From the NCBI GenBank assembly GCA_963813375.1, contig CAWEYT010000017.1:1-64000 (forward strand): DNA of 64,000 bases, written 5' to 3'. The notes below the pieces were generated by a model. The model saw only the letters and a list, made by a program, of their open reading frames with translations. It did no database searches and was not told the DNA's origin. How positions within the stretch are numbered: the first letter of the stretch is position 1; the number at the start of each line of letters is the position of its first letter. Both the position numbers and the translations under genes were made by a program. This document shows positions 28,941 through 37,278 of the stretch, one piece after another. This DNA comes from DASTFY01 sp963813375 (lineage in GTDB: Bacteria > Actinomycetota > Acidimicrobiia > Acidimicrobiales > Ilumatobacteraceae).

Positions 28941-29831
28941 CTACCTTCTCACGCGCTTTGCCCAGGAACGCAGCCGGCGTTCCACGTCGAAGTAGTACTC
29001 ATCCTCGTCTTCCGTCCTGGTGGACACGATCTTCCCCGTGAGCCGTGCCAATTCCCGTTCACGAACCCGCTGGCGCTTCCACTGCTTCTTCTTGTTCTTC
29101 CTGCGCAGTCGCTCGATGTGGTCCTCCTCGGTCTCCGAGGTGCCACGCAGGTAGGCATCCTCGATCTCGTCGAGGCGTTGGAGCGCCTCGGCGGCGGAGA
29201 GCTCGAGCAGGATCTGGCCCCGCGCCATCAGGTACATCCGATCGGCGTACTTCAATGCCTTGTGGGCATGCTGCTCGACGATCAGCGCCCCCGTGCCGCG
29301 TTCGTCGGCAGCCGTCCTCACCGCGCCGAGGAGTCGGTCGACGACCTTCGGTGCCAGCCCGAGCGACAGCTCGTCGGCGAGCAGGAGCGACGGGTTCCGG
29401 CTCAGCGCCCGGGCGAGGGCCAACATCTGTTGCTCGCCGCCCGAGAGCATCCCGCCGCGCACCGACAGCCGCGGTTCGAGCTCGGGAAAGAGCGCCAGGG
29501 CGCCTTCGACCGAACCGCCACCGATGCGCAGGTTGTCGCGGGCCGACATCTTCGTGAACACCAGTCGTTCCTCGGTGACCAGCCCGATGCCACCGTCGCG
29601 GACCCGTCGATCCATCGCCGTGAAGGTCGGCACGTTGTTGAACAGGACGATGCCGTCGACCGGCGCGAGCTCGCCGGCGATCGTCAGCAGCGTCGTCGAC
29701 TTGCCCGCTCCGTTCGGGCCGAGCAGGCAGACCACTTCGCCGGGCTGGACCGTGAGGTTGACCGCTCGAACCACCTCTCGACCCAGGTATCCGGCCTTGA
29801 GGCTGCGCGTCTCCAGCAGCGGGGCCCTCAC
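28941..29831 (-). CDS. livF: Branched-chain-type ABC transporter ATP-binding protein (LivF-like)
   Basis: ATPase subunit of a HAAT-family importer. Walker A LLGPNGAGKSTTLLTIAGEL near residue 40, signature MLSGGEQQMLALARALSRNP, Walker B LLLADELSLGLAPKVVDRLL and H-loop IVEQHAHKALKYADRMYLMA. After the usual 235 residue core there is a charged tail of about 60 residues (RRKNKKKQWKRQRVRERELA) that is not typical of LivF and might bind the membrane or a partner. The GTG start at 29831 overlaps the stop of the upstream ATPase by four bases, so translation is coupled. Confidence 0.88.
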   Translation of the reverse strand: MRAPLLETRSLKAGYLGREVVRAVNLTVQPGEVVCLLGPNGAGKSTTLLTIAGELAPVDGIVLFNNVPTFTAMDRRVRDGGIGLVTEERLVFTKMSARDNLRIGGGSVEGALALFPELEPRLSVRGGMLSGGEQQMLALARALSRNPSLLLADELSLGLAPKVVDRLLGAVRTAADERGTGALIVEQHAHKALKYADRMYLMARGQILLELSAAEALQRLDEIEDAYLRGTSETEEDHIERLRRKNKKKQWKRQRVRERELARLTGKIVSTRTEDEDEYYFDVERRLRSWAKRVRR

Positions 29832-30799
29832 GACGCACCACCTGCGACCGGTGCCGGCGACGGTGCCGCAGCCGGCTGGCCATCCGTTCGGGCATCCGGT
29901 TCGTCGTCGCTGCCGTCACCGAGGTAGGCCGCGATCACCGCCGGATCGGAGTGGACCTCCTCGGGGGAGCCTGTCGCGATCAGCTTCCCGAAGTCGAGGA
30001 CGATCACCTGGTCGCAGACCCCCATCACGAAGTTCATGTCGTGCTCGACGACGAGGATCGCCATGCCCCATTCGTCGGCCAAGCGGCGGACGACGCGGGC
30101 CAGCTCGGTGCTCTCGGTCGAGCTGAGGCCGGCCGCCGGCTCGTCGAGCAGGAGCACGCTCGGGTGCATCGCCACCGCCCGGGCGATGGCGAGGAGACGT
30201 CGCTTTCCGTAGGACAGGTCCTGCACGTCGCGGTGCAGGTCCTCGTCGAGGTCGAACTCGGTGATGGCCCGCACCACCTCGGGTGGGAGCGGTGGATTGA
30301 CCGGCCAGACCAGGTCGAAGAGGTACGACCGGAAGTCCTGCGGGTCGGCGGCCACGCTGAGGTTCTCGAACACCGTCGAGTCCTCGAACAACTCGAGCGA
30401 CTGGAACGACCGGGCCAAGCCGGCCCGGGCCCGCTTCACCGCCGGCTGCTTCGACAGGTCGCGATCGTCGAGCCGCACCCGGCCCTCCGCCGACGTGAAT
30501 CCACTGATGGCGTCGATCAGCGAGGTCTTGCCGGCGCCGTTCGGGCCGATCAGCCCCGTGACGGTGCCGGGCTCGAGTCGGAAGCTCACGTCATCGACGG
30601 CGACCACCGCCCCGTAGCGCACCGTCAGGCCCTCGACGGTCAGTGTCCGCGCTGGGACCCGGGACTGCCGGTCGACCTCGGCGCGAGGATCGGCGACATC
30701 GGCGAGGTCGATCGTGTACGGGCGGCTCCACTTCCTCATCTTCTTGATCTGGCGCGACATCCTCACCCACTCGGCGGCCACTCCGTCCTTGTAGATCAC
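29828..30799 (-). CDS. livG: Branched-chain-type ABC ATP-binding domain (LivG-like), probably fused to the permease
   Basis: ATPase of the same importer. Walker A GLIGPNGAGKTSLIDAISGF, signature DLSYGKRRLLAIARAVAMHP, Walker B VLLLDEPAAGLSSTE, H-loop ILVVEHDMNFVMGVCDQVIV and a Pro/Ala-rich tail. The first 45 residues (IYKDGVAAEWVRMSRQIKKM) are not ATPase sequence; they look like the cytosolic end of a LivM permease. Deleting one base at about 30816 lets the permease frame run straight into this one without a stop, and no convincing ribosome site precedes any internal start. I infer a permease-ATPase fusion; a separate gene starting at 30799 or at an internal ATG is the alternative. Confidence 0.85.
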   Translation of the reverse strand: MIYKDGVAAEWVRMSRQIKKMRKWSRPYTIDLADVADPRAEVDRQSRVPARTLTVEGLTVRYGAVVAVDDVSFRLEPGTVTGLIGPNGAGKTSLIDAISGFTSAEGRVRLDDRDLSKQPAVKRARAGLARSFQSLELFEDSTVFENLSVAADPQDFRSYLFDLVWPVNPPLPPEVVRAITEFDLDEDLHRDVQDLSYGKRRLLAIARAVAMHPSVLLLDEPAAGLSSTESTELARVVRRLADEWGMAILVVEHDMNFVMGVCDQVIVLDFGKLIATGSPEEVHSDPAVIAAYLGDGSDDEPDARTDGQPAAAPSPAPVAGGAS

Positions 30800-32595
30800 G
30801 AGCGTGAGCAGGATGCGCGATGCCGCTGATCAGCTGGATCCACCTTCCGACGCCCTCCCAGGTCGTCTCGAGGATCTCCTGGTTGATCCCGGCCGTGGCC
30901 AGGGTGGAACCGACGAACGCGCCCAGCAGCTGGCCGACCCCGCCGAGCAAGCGCCAGGCCGACGTAGGTGATCGAGGTGAAGTTGCTGAACGACTGGTAG
31001 CTGATGGAACTGAGCCGGAACGCCAGGACGATGCCGCCCAAGCGCGGCGATCGCCGACGCGAACGAGAAGGCGAAGAGCTTGGCGACCATCACGTTGATG
31101 CCCAGCGCCGCCGCCGCCCGTTCGTTGGTCCGGACGGCGATCAGTCGACGGCCGCTGCGGCCACGTCGCACGTTGGCGACCACCACGACCGCCAGCATCG
31201 TCATGGCCAACACGAAGATCCCGTAGCGCTCCGGGTGGTTGATCGACCCGATGTCGTAGCCGAAGAGGTCGGGATTCCCGACCTGGGTGCCCTGCACGCC
31301 GCCGGTGTAGTTGCGGTTCTTGAACAGCATCAGCTCGATGGTGGTTCCCAGCCCGAGCGTGACGATCGCCAGGTTGATCCCCCTGGTTCGCACCGCCGGG
31401 AGGCCGAAGATCAGGCCGAGCGGGACCGCAGCGGCGACGCCGGCCAGCAGCCCGAGCAGGAACGGGATGTCGAACACCGCGACCAGACGGCCTGCGACGT
31501 ACGCACCGAAGCCGGCGATCGAGTACTGCGCGAGGGAGAGCTGTCCGGCGTACCCGGTCAGCACGACGATCGACAGCAGGACGATCGCCACCCCCAACGA
31601 CACGGTGATGGCGTCGATCCACTTCGTCTCCTTCGTCACCATCACGAAGACGACGGCGCCGCACCCGAACAGCGTCCACGCCCACGGGATCCGACCGTTG
31701 CCGACCATCGGCAGCTTTTGCAGGTAGTGGTCGCGCAGCGGCAGCGACCGGCCCCGGAACACCAGGACCACGATGATCACCAGGAACGGCAGCGATGCTC
31801 CGAGGCCCTCCTGATTGCCGAACCGTCCCACCAGCGCCTGGCCGATGCCGATCGCGAACCCGGCTGCCGTGGCGATGGGGAACGATCGGAAGTCGCCGAC
31901 CAACGCCGCGGCGAGCGCGGCCAGGATGAGCGCCGTCATCGCCGTCACCTGCAAGGTGATGATCGGGCACGACGAGGATCCCGGCGACGGCGGCGATCGC
32001 CGACCCCAACCCCCAGTTCAGCAAGGCGATCCGATTGGGAGACAACCCGATCGCGGCCGCCGAACGCTCGCTCTCCGACACCGCCTCGGTGGCGAGGCCG
32101 AACTGGCTCGATCGGTAGAGCAGCCACAGACCCAGCGCCGACGCGCTACCCGATGCCGAGCAGGATCAGGCGATCGACCGTGATCCCGACGTCTCCCCAC
32201 AGCGTCACCCGGTCCGTCGGCAGCCAGCTGTCGACCTGATGAGGGTTGGAGCCGTACCGGATCACGACCGCCGCTTGGATCGTGATCAGCACACCGAGCG
32301 TGGCGATCACTCGGACCAGCGAGCTGGCCCGTCGCAACGGTCTCATGATCACCCAGTGGGTGAGCATCCCGAGGAAGGCCGACCAGGCAACGCCGACCAC
32401 CGCCGAAGCCAGGAACGGCCAGCCGTGCTCGTTCTGCAACTCCCACTGCATGAAGACGCCGGCGATGGCCGTTGCGCCGAGCGAGAAGTTCAACACCCCG
32501 GTGCCGCGGTAGATCACGATCAGCCCCTGGGACGCGAACGCGTACAGGGCGCCCACGCCCAGCCCCAACAGCGCGAATCTGATGACCTCGTTCAT
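30800..32595 (-). CDS. livHM: Fused LivH-LivM ABC permease, frameshifted
   Basis: Two membrane permeases of a branched-chain-type importer in one chain. LivH part: MNEVIRFALLGLGVGALYAF, IVIYRGTGVLNFSLGATAI and AAAIGLSPNRIALLNWGLGS. It runs without a stop (through FLVIIVVLVFRGRSLPLRDH) into the LivM part: LLSIVVLTGYAGQLSLAQYS, FGLPAVRTRGINLAIVTLGL, GLALLGGVGQLLGAF. The junction lies inside a single uninterrupted frame, so the LivH-LivM fusion is seen directly. Five one-base insertions (near 30816, 30949, 31040, 31965 and 32149) break the rest; four of the five are in short runs. Start ATG at 32595 follows GAGAGGGGG. Likely substrate: branched-chain amino acid, amide or small carboxylate; not decidable here. 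Confidence 0.82.
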
Positions 32596-32853
32596 CGTCC
32601 CCCTCTCGCCCGATCCCCCCACTCCGCGCAGTGAAACATCAGAGCGGTCGACGCGTTTCGGATGGTACCGCGTCGCACCTCGACCAGTTCAGTCGACGCT
32701 CCTGCCACTGATCAACCAATCCCTGCAGTGATCGGAGGACACGCGAACGCCCGCGGGCGGCCCACGCGTCGGGTTGCGGACATCCGATGTGTTGTGCTCT
32801 ATTGTCGGTGGTCGGTGCGCATCCTGCGCCCGCTGATCGCAACTGGGGGGAAC
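32596..32853. promoter_or_regulatory. Divergent promoter region of the ABC transporter
   Basis: The 258 bases separate the start of the permease gene (leftwards) from the binding-protein gene (rightwards), so both promoters must lie here. A partial copy of the FadR-type motif (CGAAACG on the minus strand, 32653-32660) is present but weak. I could not identify clear -35/-10 boxes. Confidence 0.4.
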
Positions 32854-34202
32854 ATGATGTCCACGTCGGGTGAACCGCGTTCGATTCGACATCGGCGTCC
32901 ATGGCGGACGCACGCTGGCGCTCCTCGCCGTCGTCGGCCTGGTCGCCGCGGCCTGTGGCGACGACGGGGACGACGGCGCCGCTGCGACGACGACTGAAGC
33001 ACCGGCGGAGACCGAGGCACCGGCAGAGACTGAAGCACCGGCAGACGACCGAGGCACCGGCGGACACCGAGGCACCGGCGGAGGCACCGAGCGGCGATCC
33101 GATCAAGATCATGACGGTCACCACGCTCAACGCCGCCGGGCCGACCTACGAGAACATCGCCAACACCGCGGAGGCGTATGCCGACTACATCAACGCTCGC
33201 GGTGGGATCGCCGGCCGGCCGCTCGAGGTCACCGTCTGCGACGAGCAGTTCGACCCGGCCGTGGCGACGACGTGTGCTCGGCAGGCCGTCGAAGAGGGCA
33301 TGGTGTCCGTCGTCGGATCGTTCACGTTCTTCGCCGAGTCGATCGTGCCCGTCATCGCCGAATCCAGCATCACGTGGTTCGGGGCATGCTGCCCGATCAC
33401 GCCGTCCGAGCTGACGAGTCCGTACTCGTTCAACATCGGGAACCAACCGATGTACGCGGTCGGGGCGGTGAAGAAGGCGGTCGACGACGGCTGCGAGAAC
33501 ATCAACGCCGTCATCATCGACGGCGCCCAGATCTTCATCCCGCCGATGGAGAACGCGATGGCGAACCTCGGGAAGACCTTCGGCGACGTCATCATCCTGC
33601 CGCCGACCGCCCAGGACTACTCGGCCGAGGTGGCCCAGGCGACGAGCGGCGCCGACTGTGTGATCGGCATCATCTCCGAGACGCCGTACATCACCTGGAA
33701 CACGGCGTGGACTCAGTCGGGCACCGAGGCTCGCCAGTACGGTCCACAGGGCAACCTCAACGAGGTCTCGGCCGCCGGCAACGAAGAGGCCACCGACGGC
33801 GACATCATCGTCGGCATGTACCCGGACATCTCGACCGATCCGTGGTCGGAGTACCGGGTCGCCCTCGACGAGGCCGGGCTCGACACCACCGCGCTGGACT
33901 ACAACTCGCTCGGCGGGATGGGCACCTGGGCTGCCTTTGTCGGGTTCACCCAGATCGCCGAGACGATCGAGGGTGACATCACGGCCGAGTCGTTCTTCGA
34001 GGCGGCGTCGAACACGTCGAATCTCGACCTGAACGGCATGGTGCCGGTGCTCGACTTCACCCAGGAGTGGACCGACGGCCTCGAGGGCTACCAGCGCCTC
34101 TTCAACCGGAGCGTCGTCTACAGCCAGCTCGAGAACGGCAAGGTGGTTCCGCTGACGACCGAGTTCGAGGACGTCGGCGACTTGGCCCTCCCGCCCAGCT
34201 GA
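32854..34202 (+). CDS. livK: Branched-chain-type ABC substrate-binding lipoprotein (LivK-like), frameshifted at N-terminus
   Basis: Periplasmic-binding-protein type I, exported as lipoprotein. Signal LALLAVVGLVAAACGDDG with lipobox AAAC, then a Thr-Glu-Ala-Pro repeat linker, then IKIMTVTTLNAAGPTYENIA, the family start of the mature domain, and TAEAYADYINARGGIAGRPL, GMVSVVGSFTFFAESIVPVI, GGMGTWAAFVGFTQIAETIE. About 440 residues. Two extra bases, one near 32910 and one in the repeat near 33047, disturb the frame; the remainder is clean. Start at ATG 32854 or 32857 behind a GGGGGG. It is divergent from the permease/ATPase operon and surely its binding protein. Confidence 0.85.
32998..33090 (+). 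repeat. Short tandem repeat coding for the TEAPAE linker
   Basis: Five to six imperfect 18 base units (consensus like GAGGCACCGGCGGAGACC) encode repeated T-E-A-P-A-E/D. It is the spacer between lipid anchor and binding domain. Such repeats vary in length between strains. One extra C at about 33047 breaks the frame. Confidence 0.7.
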
Positions 34203-34215
34203 TTCTCCGGCCTCC

Positions 34216-34259
34216 GGCTCGACTCACCGCACCATCGCCAGCGTGCGGTGAGTCGAGCC
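34216..34259. terminator. Strong bidirectional hairpin terminator
   Basis: GGCTCGACTCACCGCAC (34216-34232) and GTGCGGTGAGTCGAGCC (34243-34259) are perfect 17 bp inverted arms with a 10 base loop. It is exactly between the convergent stops of the binding-protein gene (34202) and the acyl-CoA ligase (34264). Confidence 0.9.
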
Positions 34260-34263
34260 AGCC

Positions 34264-35862
34264 TTACGACACTGCTCGATCGCTGTCGTTCCAGTACCGA
34301 GCCCGCACCGACTTCTTGTCGGGCTTGCCGACCGGGGTGAGCGGCAGCGCATCGACGTAGTCGATCGACTTCGGCGCCTGCTGCGAACCCTTGGCGTCCT
34401 TCACCAGTTGTTGCAGCTCTCGGGTCAGCCCGTCCGAGGGTTCGTGGCCGGGCCGGAGCACGACGACGGCCTTCACCGCTTCGCCCCACTTGTCGTCCGG
34501 CACGCCGATGACCATGACCATGCTGACGGCAGGGTGCGTGCTGATGACGTCCTCGACCTCGCGGGGGAAGACGTTGAAGCCGCCGGTGATCACCATGTCC
34601 TTGGTTCGGTCGACGATGTACAGGTAGCCGTCGTCGTCGAAGCGGCCGACGTCGCCGGTGTGCAACCAGTCGCCCGACAGCGCTTCGCTGGTCTCCTCGG
34701 GCAGGTCTTTGTACCCGGTCATCACCAGCGGACCCCGGGTGCAGATCTCCCCCGACTCTCCCGGGGCCACCGGTCGGTTGTCGGTGTCCAGCAAGGCGAC
34801 GTGCATCCACGGCACCGGGCGGCCGCACGAGGCGAGGCGGTCGGGGCGGGCGAGATCGTGCTCGCCCTTCTTCAGGTGGGTGATGACCATCGGCGCCTCG
34901 GTCTGCCCGTAGAACTGGAAGAAGATCGGTCCCCAGTCCTCCATCGCCTGAGCGAGCTTGGCCGGGCTCATCGGTGACGCCCCGTAGAAGATGGTCTCCA
35001 TCGACGACATGTCGGCCGTCTCGTACCGTGGATGCCCCTGCAGTGCGTACAACATGACGGGGACGATCAGCGTCGCCGTGATGCGATGCTCGGCGACCAG
35101 GTCGAAGAAGCCGTCCGGGTCGAACGACTCCATCACATAGAACGCTCCGCCCGAAAGCAGCACGGGCGCGACGAGCGACATCGCTGCGTGCGAGAGCGGC
35201 GTCGCGATCGCGATCCGCAGTTCGTCGGGGAACTCCCACTCGGCCATCTGGATCCACGTCATCGCCTGCCACACGCGATGGCTCATGAGCACACCCTTTG
35301 GCCGTCCGGTGGTGCCGCCGGTGTAGACGATGGTGCACAGGTCATCCGGAAGCACGTCGGGGGCGACGAGCGGAACCGGCTCGAACTCGTCGGCGAGCGC
35401 GAGGTAGTCCTCGCCGACGTCGTTGGGTCCGAAGCCGAGGAGCGTGAGATCCGGATACTGCTCCTTGATCTCGCGTGCACGTTCAGTGAAGTTGTCGGCG
35501 TCGAACACGAGGCAGTCGATCTCGGCATCGCCGATCACGTAGGCGTGGTCGGCGAGCGAGCCCATCGGGTGGAGCGGCGTCAGCACACAGCCGTTGACGA
35601 GCGACGCCGTCAGGTTCGTGAGCACTTCCGGACGGTTCTTCGAGAGCACGGCGAGGCGGGTCCCGCGCGTCACGCCCCGCGCCAGCTGGGCCTGGATCAA
35701 CTGGCTGGTCCGTCGTCGAATCTCGGCATACGACGCGACCCGCCCGGCGAGATGGATGCACGGCGCGTCGTCGTGGGTGGCGAGGCTCCGAACGATGAGG
35801 TGGGGTAGCAGCGGCTGGTCGTGGAGCGGCGAGGTCACCGTGGCACAGTAGTTCGCAGACAT
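34264..35862 (-). CDS. Fatty-acid/carboxylate-CoA ligase
   Basis: ANL-superfamily acyl-CoA ligase of 532 residues. P-loop TIVYTGGTTGRPKGVLMSHR near residue 180, FFQFYGQTEAPMVITHL, the ADP/AMP motif LHTGDVGRFDDDGYLYIVDR with TKDMVITGGFNVFPREVED, and the catalytic lysine in PLTPVGKPDKKSVRAR. It most likely activates the acid imported or processed by the neighbouring genes; its substrate is unknown. Start ATG at 35862. A degenerate copy of the shared operator motif (35862-35876) lies right at its start, in the 33 base gap to the divergent nitroreductase. Confidence 0.9.
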   Translation of the reverse strand: MSANYCATVTSPLHDQPLLPHLIVRSLATHDDAPCIHLAGRVASYAEIRRRTSQLIQAQLARGVTRGTRLAVLSKNRPEVLTNLTASLVNGCVLTPLHPMGSLADHAYVIGDAEIDCLVFDADNFTERAREIKEQYPDLTLLGFGPNDVGEDYLALADEFEPVPLVAPDVLPDDLCTIVYTGGTTGRPKGVLMSHRVWQAMTWIQMAEWEFPDELRIAIATPLSHAAMSLVAPVLLSGGAFYVMESFDPDGFFDLVAEHRITATLIVPVMLYALQGHPRYETADMSSMETIFYGASPMSPAKLAQAMEDWGPIFFQFYGQTEAPMVITHLKKGEHDLARPDRLASCGRPVPWMHVALLDTDNRPVAPGESGEICTRGPLVMTGYKDLPEETSEALSGDWLHTGDVGRFDDDGYLYIVDRTKDMVITGGFNVFPREVEDVISTHPAVSMVMVIGVPDDKWGEAVKAVVVLRPGHEPSDGLTRELQQLVKDAKGSQQAPKSIDYVDALPLTPVGKPDKKSVRARYWNDSDRAVS

Positions 35863-35876
35863 CTGACGTTTCCTCG
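35862..35876 (-). promoter_or_regulatory. Weak copy of the FadR-type operator motif
   Basis: On the minus strand this reads CGAGGAAACGTCAG, sharing GAAACGT with the three better sites at 38962, 42417 and 42571. It lies in the divergent gap between the ligase and nitroreductase. The match is only partial. Confidence 0.4.
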
Positions 35877-35895
35877 TGCTGTTGGGAGGCCGCCC

Positions 35896-36544
35896 ATGTC
35901 CGAGTCACCCACCGAGCCGGCCGGACCCGATGTGTTCGAGGTGATGTCGACGTGCCGCGCCATGCGCCGGCTCCGGCCCGATCCCGTGCCCGACGCCGTC
36001 GTGCGACGTCTGGTCGAGGCTGCGAACTTCGCGCCGTCGGGACGCAACCTCCAGCGCGCTCGCTGGATCGTCGTCCGAGATCCCGAGCAACGTCGCCGCA
36101 TCGGGGACCTCAATCGGCGGGCGAGCTTCGACCACGCCACCGCCGAACGCGACGCTGAGCGCGAGTTGCCGCACCACGACGGCAAGCGCCGGCGACGCAT
36201 GTGGGACGCCGTGCTCTGGCAGGCCGAGCACATGCACGAGTCGCCGGTCATCATCGTCGCCTGTTGCATCATGGACGATGCGGAGCAGGATCCCGGCCGC
36301 TACGCCAGCTCGATCTGGCCCGGCGTCCAGAACCTGTTGCTGGCCGCCCGGGCGTCGGGACTCGGGGCGGTGCCGACGACCTACGCGCTGGCCTTTCGCG
36401 ATGACCTCGAGGCGGTGCTCGAGCTGCCGGAGCATGTCCGCGTCCAGGCGGTGATCCCGGTCGGGTTCCCGCTGGGGCGCTTCGGGCCGGTGCGGCGGCT
36501 CCCGGTCGACGAGGTCCTGATGCGACGATCGATGGTCCAACTAG
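35896..36544 (+). CDS. Nitroreductase-family protein
   Basis: FMN-dependent reductase of the nitroreductase fold. Seen: VMSTCRAMRRLRPDPVPDAV at residues 15-34, ANFAPSGRNLQRARWIVVRD (FMN phosphate site), ASSIWPGVQNLLLAARASGL and the C-terminal IPVGFPLGRFGPVRRLPVDE. The natural end should be just after LPVDEVLMR. In the sequence as given the frame stays open to 36732 across the opposite-strand SDR gene; one extra base near the end would instead use the TAG at 36542-36544. I take that as the true end. Start ATG 35896 behind GGGAGG. Possibly reduces an enone or nitro group in the pathway; unproven. Confidence 0.82.
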
Positions 36545-37278
36545 ATCGAGAGACCGCCGTCGACGGGAAGCACGACACCGGTGATGTAACCGGCCTCCTC
36601 CGAGGCGAGGAAGCCGACGGCGGGACCCGCTTCGGACGGCGCCGAGAAGCGGCCCATCGGGATCTCCGCACGCAGCTCCTCGAGTCGGTCCTCCGGGATG
36701 GAGGCCACCATGTCGGTCTCGGCGTTGGGTGAGATCGCGTTCACCGTGATGCCGAACCGGGCGAGCTCCTTGGCTGTCGTGCGAGTGAAGCCGATGATGC
36801 CAGCCTTGGCGGCCGCGTAGTTGGCCTGGCCGACGTTCCCGTGCAGGCCGGTGTACGACGTGACGTTCACGAAACGGCCGTAGCCCTGCTCGCGCATCGT
36901 CGGGATCGCGGCGCGGGTCATGTTGAACGTGCCGGTCAGATGGACGTCGAGCACCGCCTGCCAGTCCGCGTCGGTGAGCTTCCACACGACGCGATCGCGC
37001 AGGATGCCGGCGTTGTTGACGACGACGTCGATCCGCCCGGTCCGTGAGAGGACGCGATCGACTCCGGCGGCGACCGAGGCGGCGTCGGCGACGTCGATCT
37101 CCAGCGCGATCACGCCGCCGAGATCGGTCGCCACCGCGGCGAGGGCCTCGGCGTTGACGTCGGCAACGGCGACGGTCGCCCCGGACTGCGCGAAGAACTG
37201 GCTGAGCGCGCGCCCGATCCCGCGAGCACCACCGGTGACGACGACGGTGCGTCCGGTGAAGTCGAAGGTGATGCTCAC
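36541..37278 (-). CDS. Short-chain dehydrogenase (FabG-like 3-oxoacyl reductase type)
   Basis: NAD(P)H-dependent SDR of 245 residues. Cofactor motif VVVTGGARGIGRALSQF, NNAGILRD, and active-site residues Ser141, Tyr154 and Lys158 (VTSYTGLHG, then ANYAAAKAG). C-terminus GYITGVVLPVDGG is typical of FabG-like enzymes. Beta-oxidation or hydroxy/keto interconversion of an acyl-CoA would fit the ligase next door. The start overlaps the stop of the PEP-utilizing gene by four bases (ATGA), so the two are translationally coupled. Confidence 0.9.
   Translation of the reverse strand: MSITFDFTGRTVVVTGGARGIGRALSQFFAQSGATVAVADVNAEALAAVATDLGGVIALEIDVADAASVAAGVDRVLSRTGRIDVVVNNAGILRDRVVWKLTDADWQAVLDVHLTGTFNMTRAAIPTMREQGYGRFVNVTSYTGLHGNVGQANYAAAKAGIIGFTRTTAKELARFGITVNAISPNAETDMVASIPEDRLEELRAEIPMGRFSAPSEAGPAVGFLASEEAGYITGVVLPVDGGLSI

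Noticed and set aside
32998..33090. CRISPR-like or regulatory tandem repeat
   Set aside because: The units are contiguous, in frame and code for a TEAPAE lipoprotein linker; no spacers.
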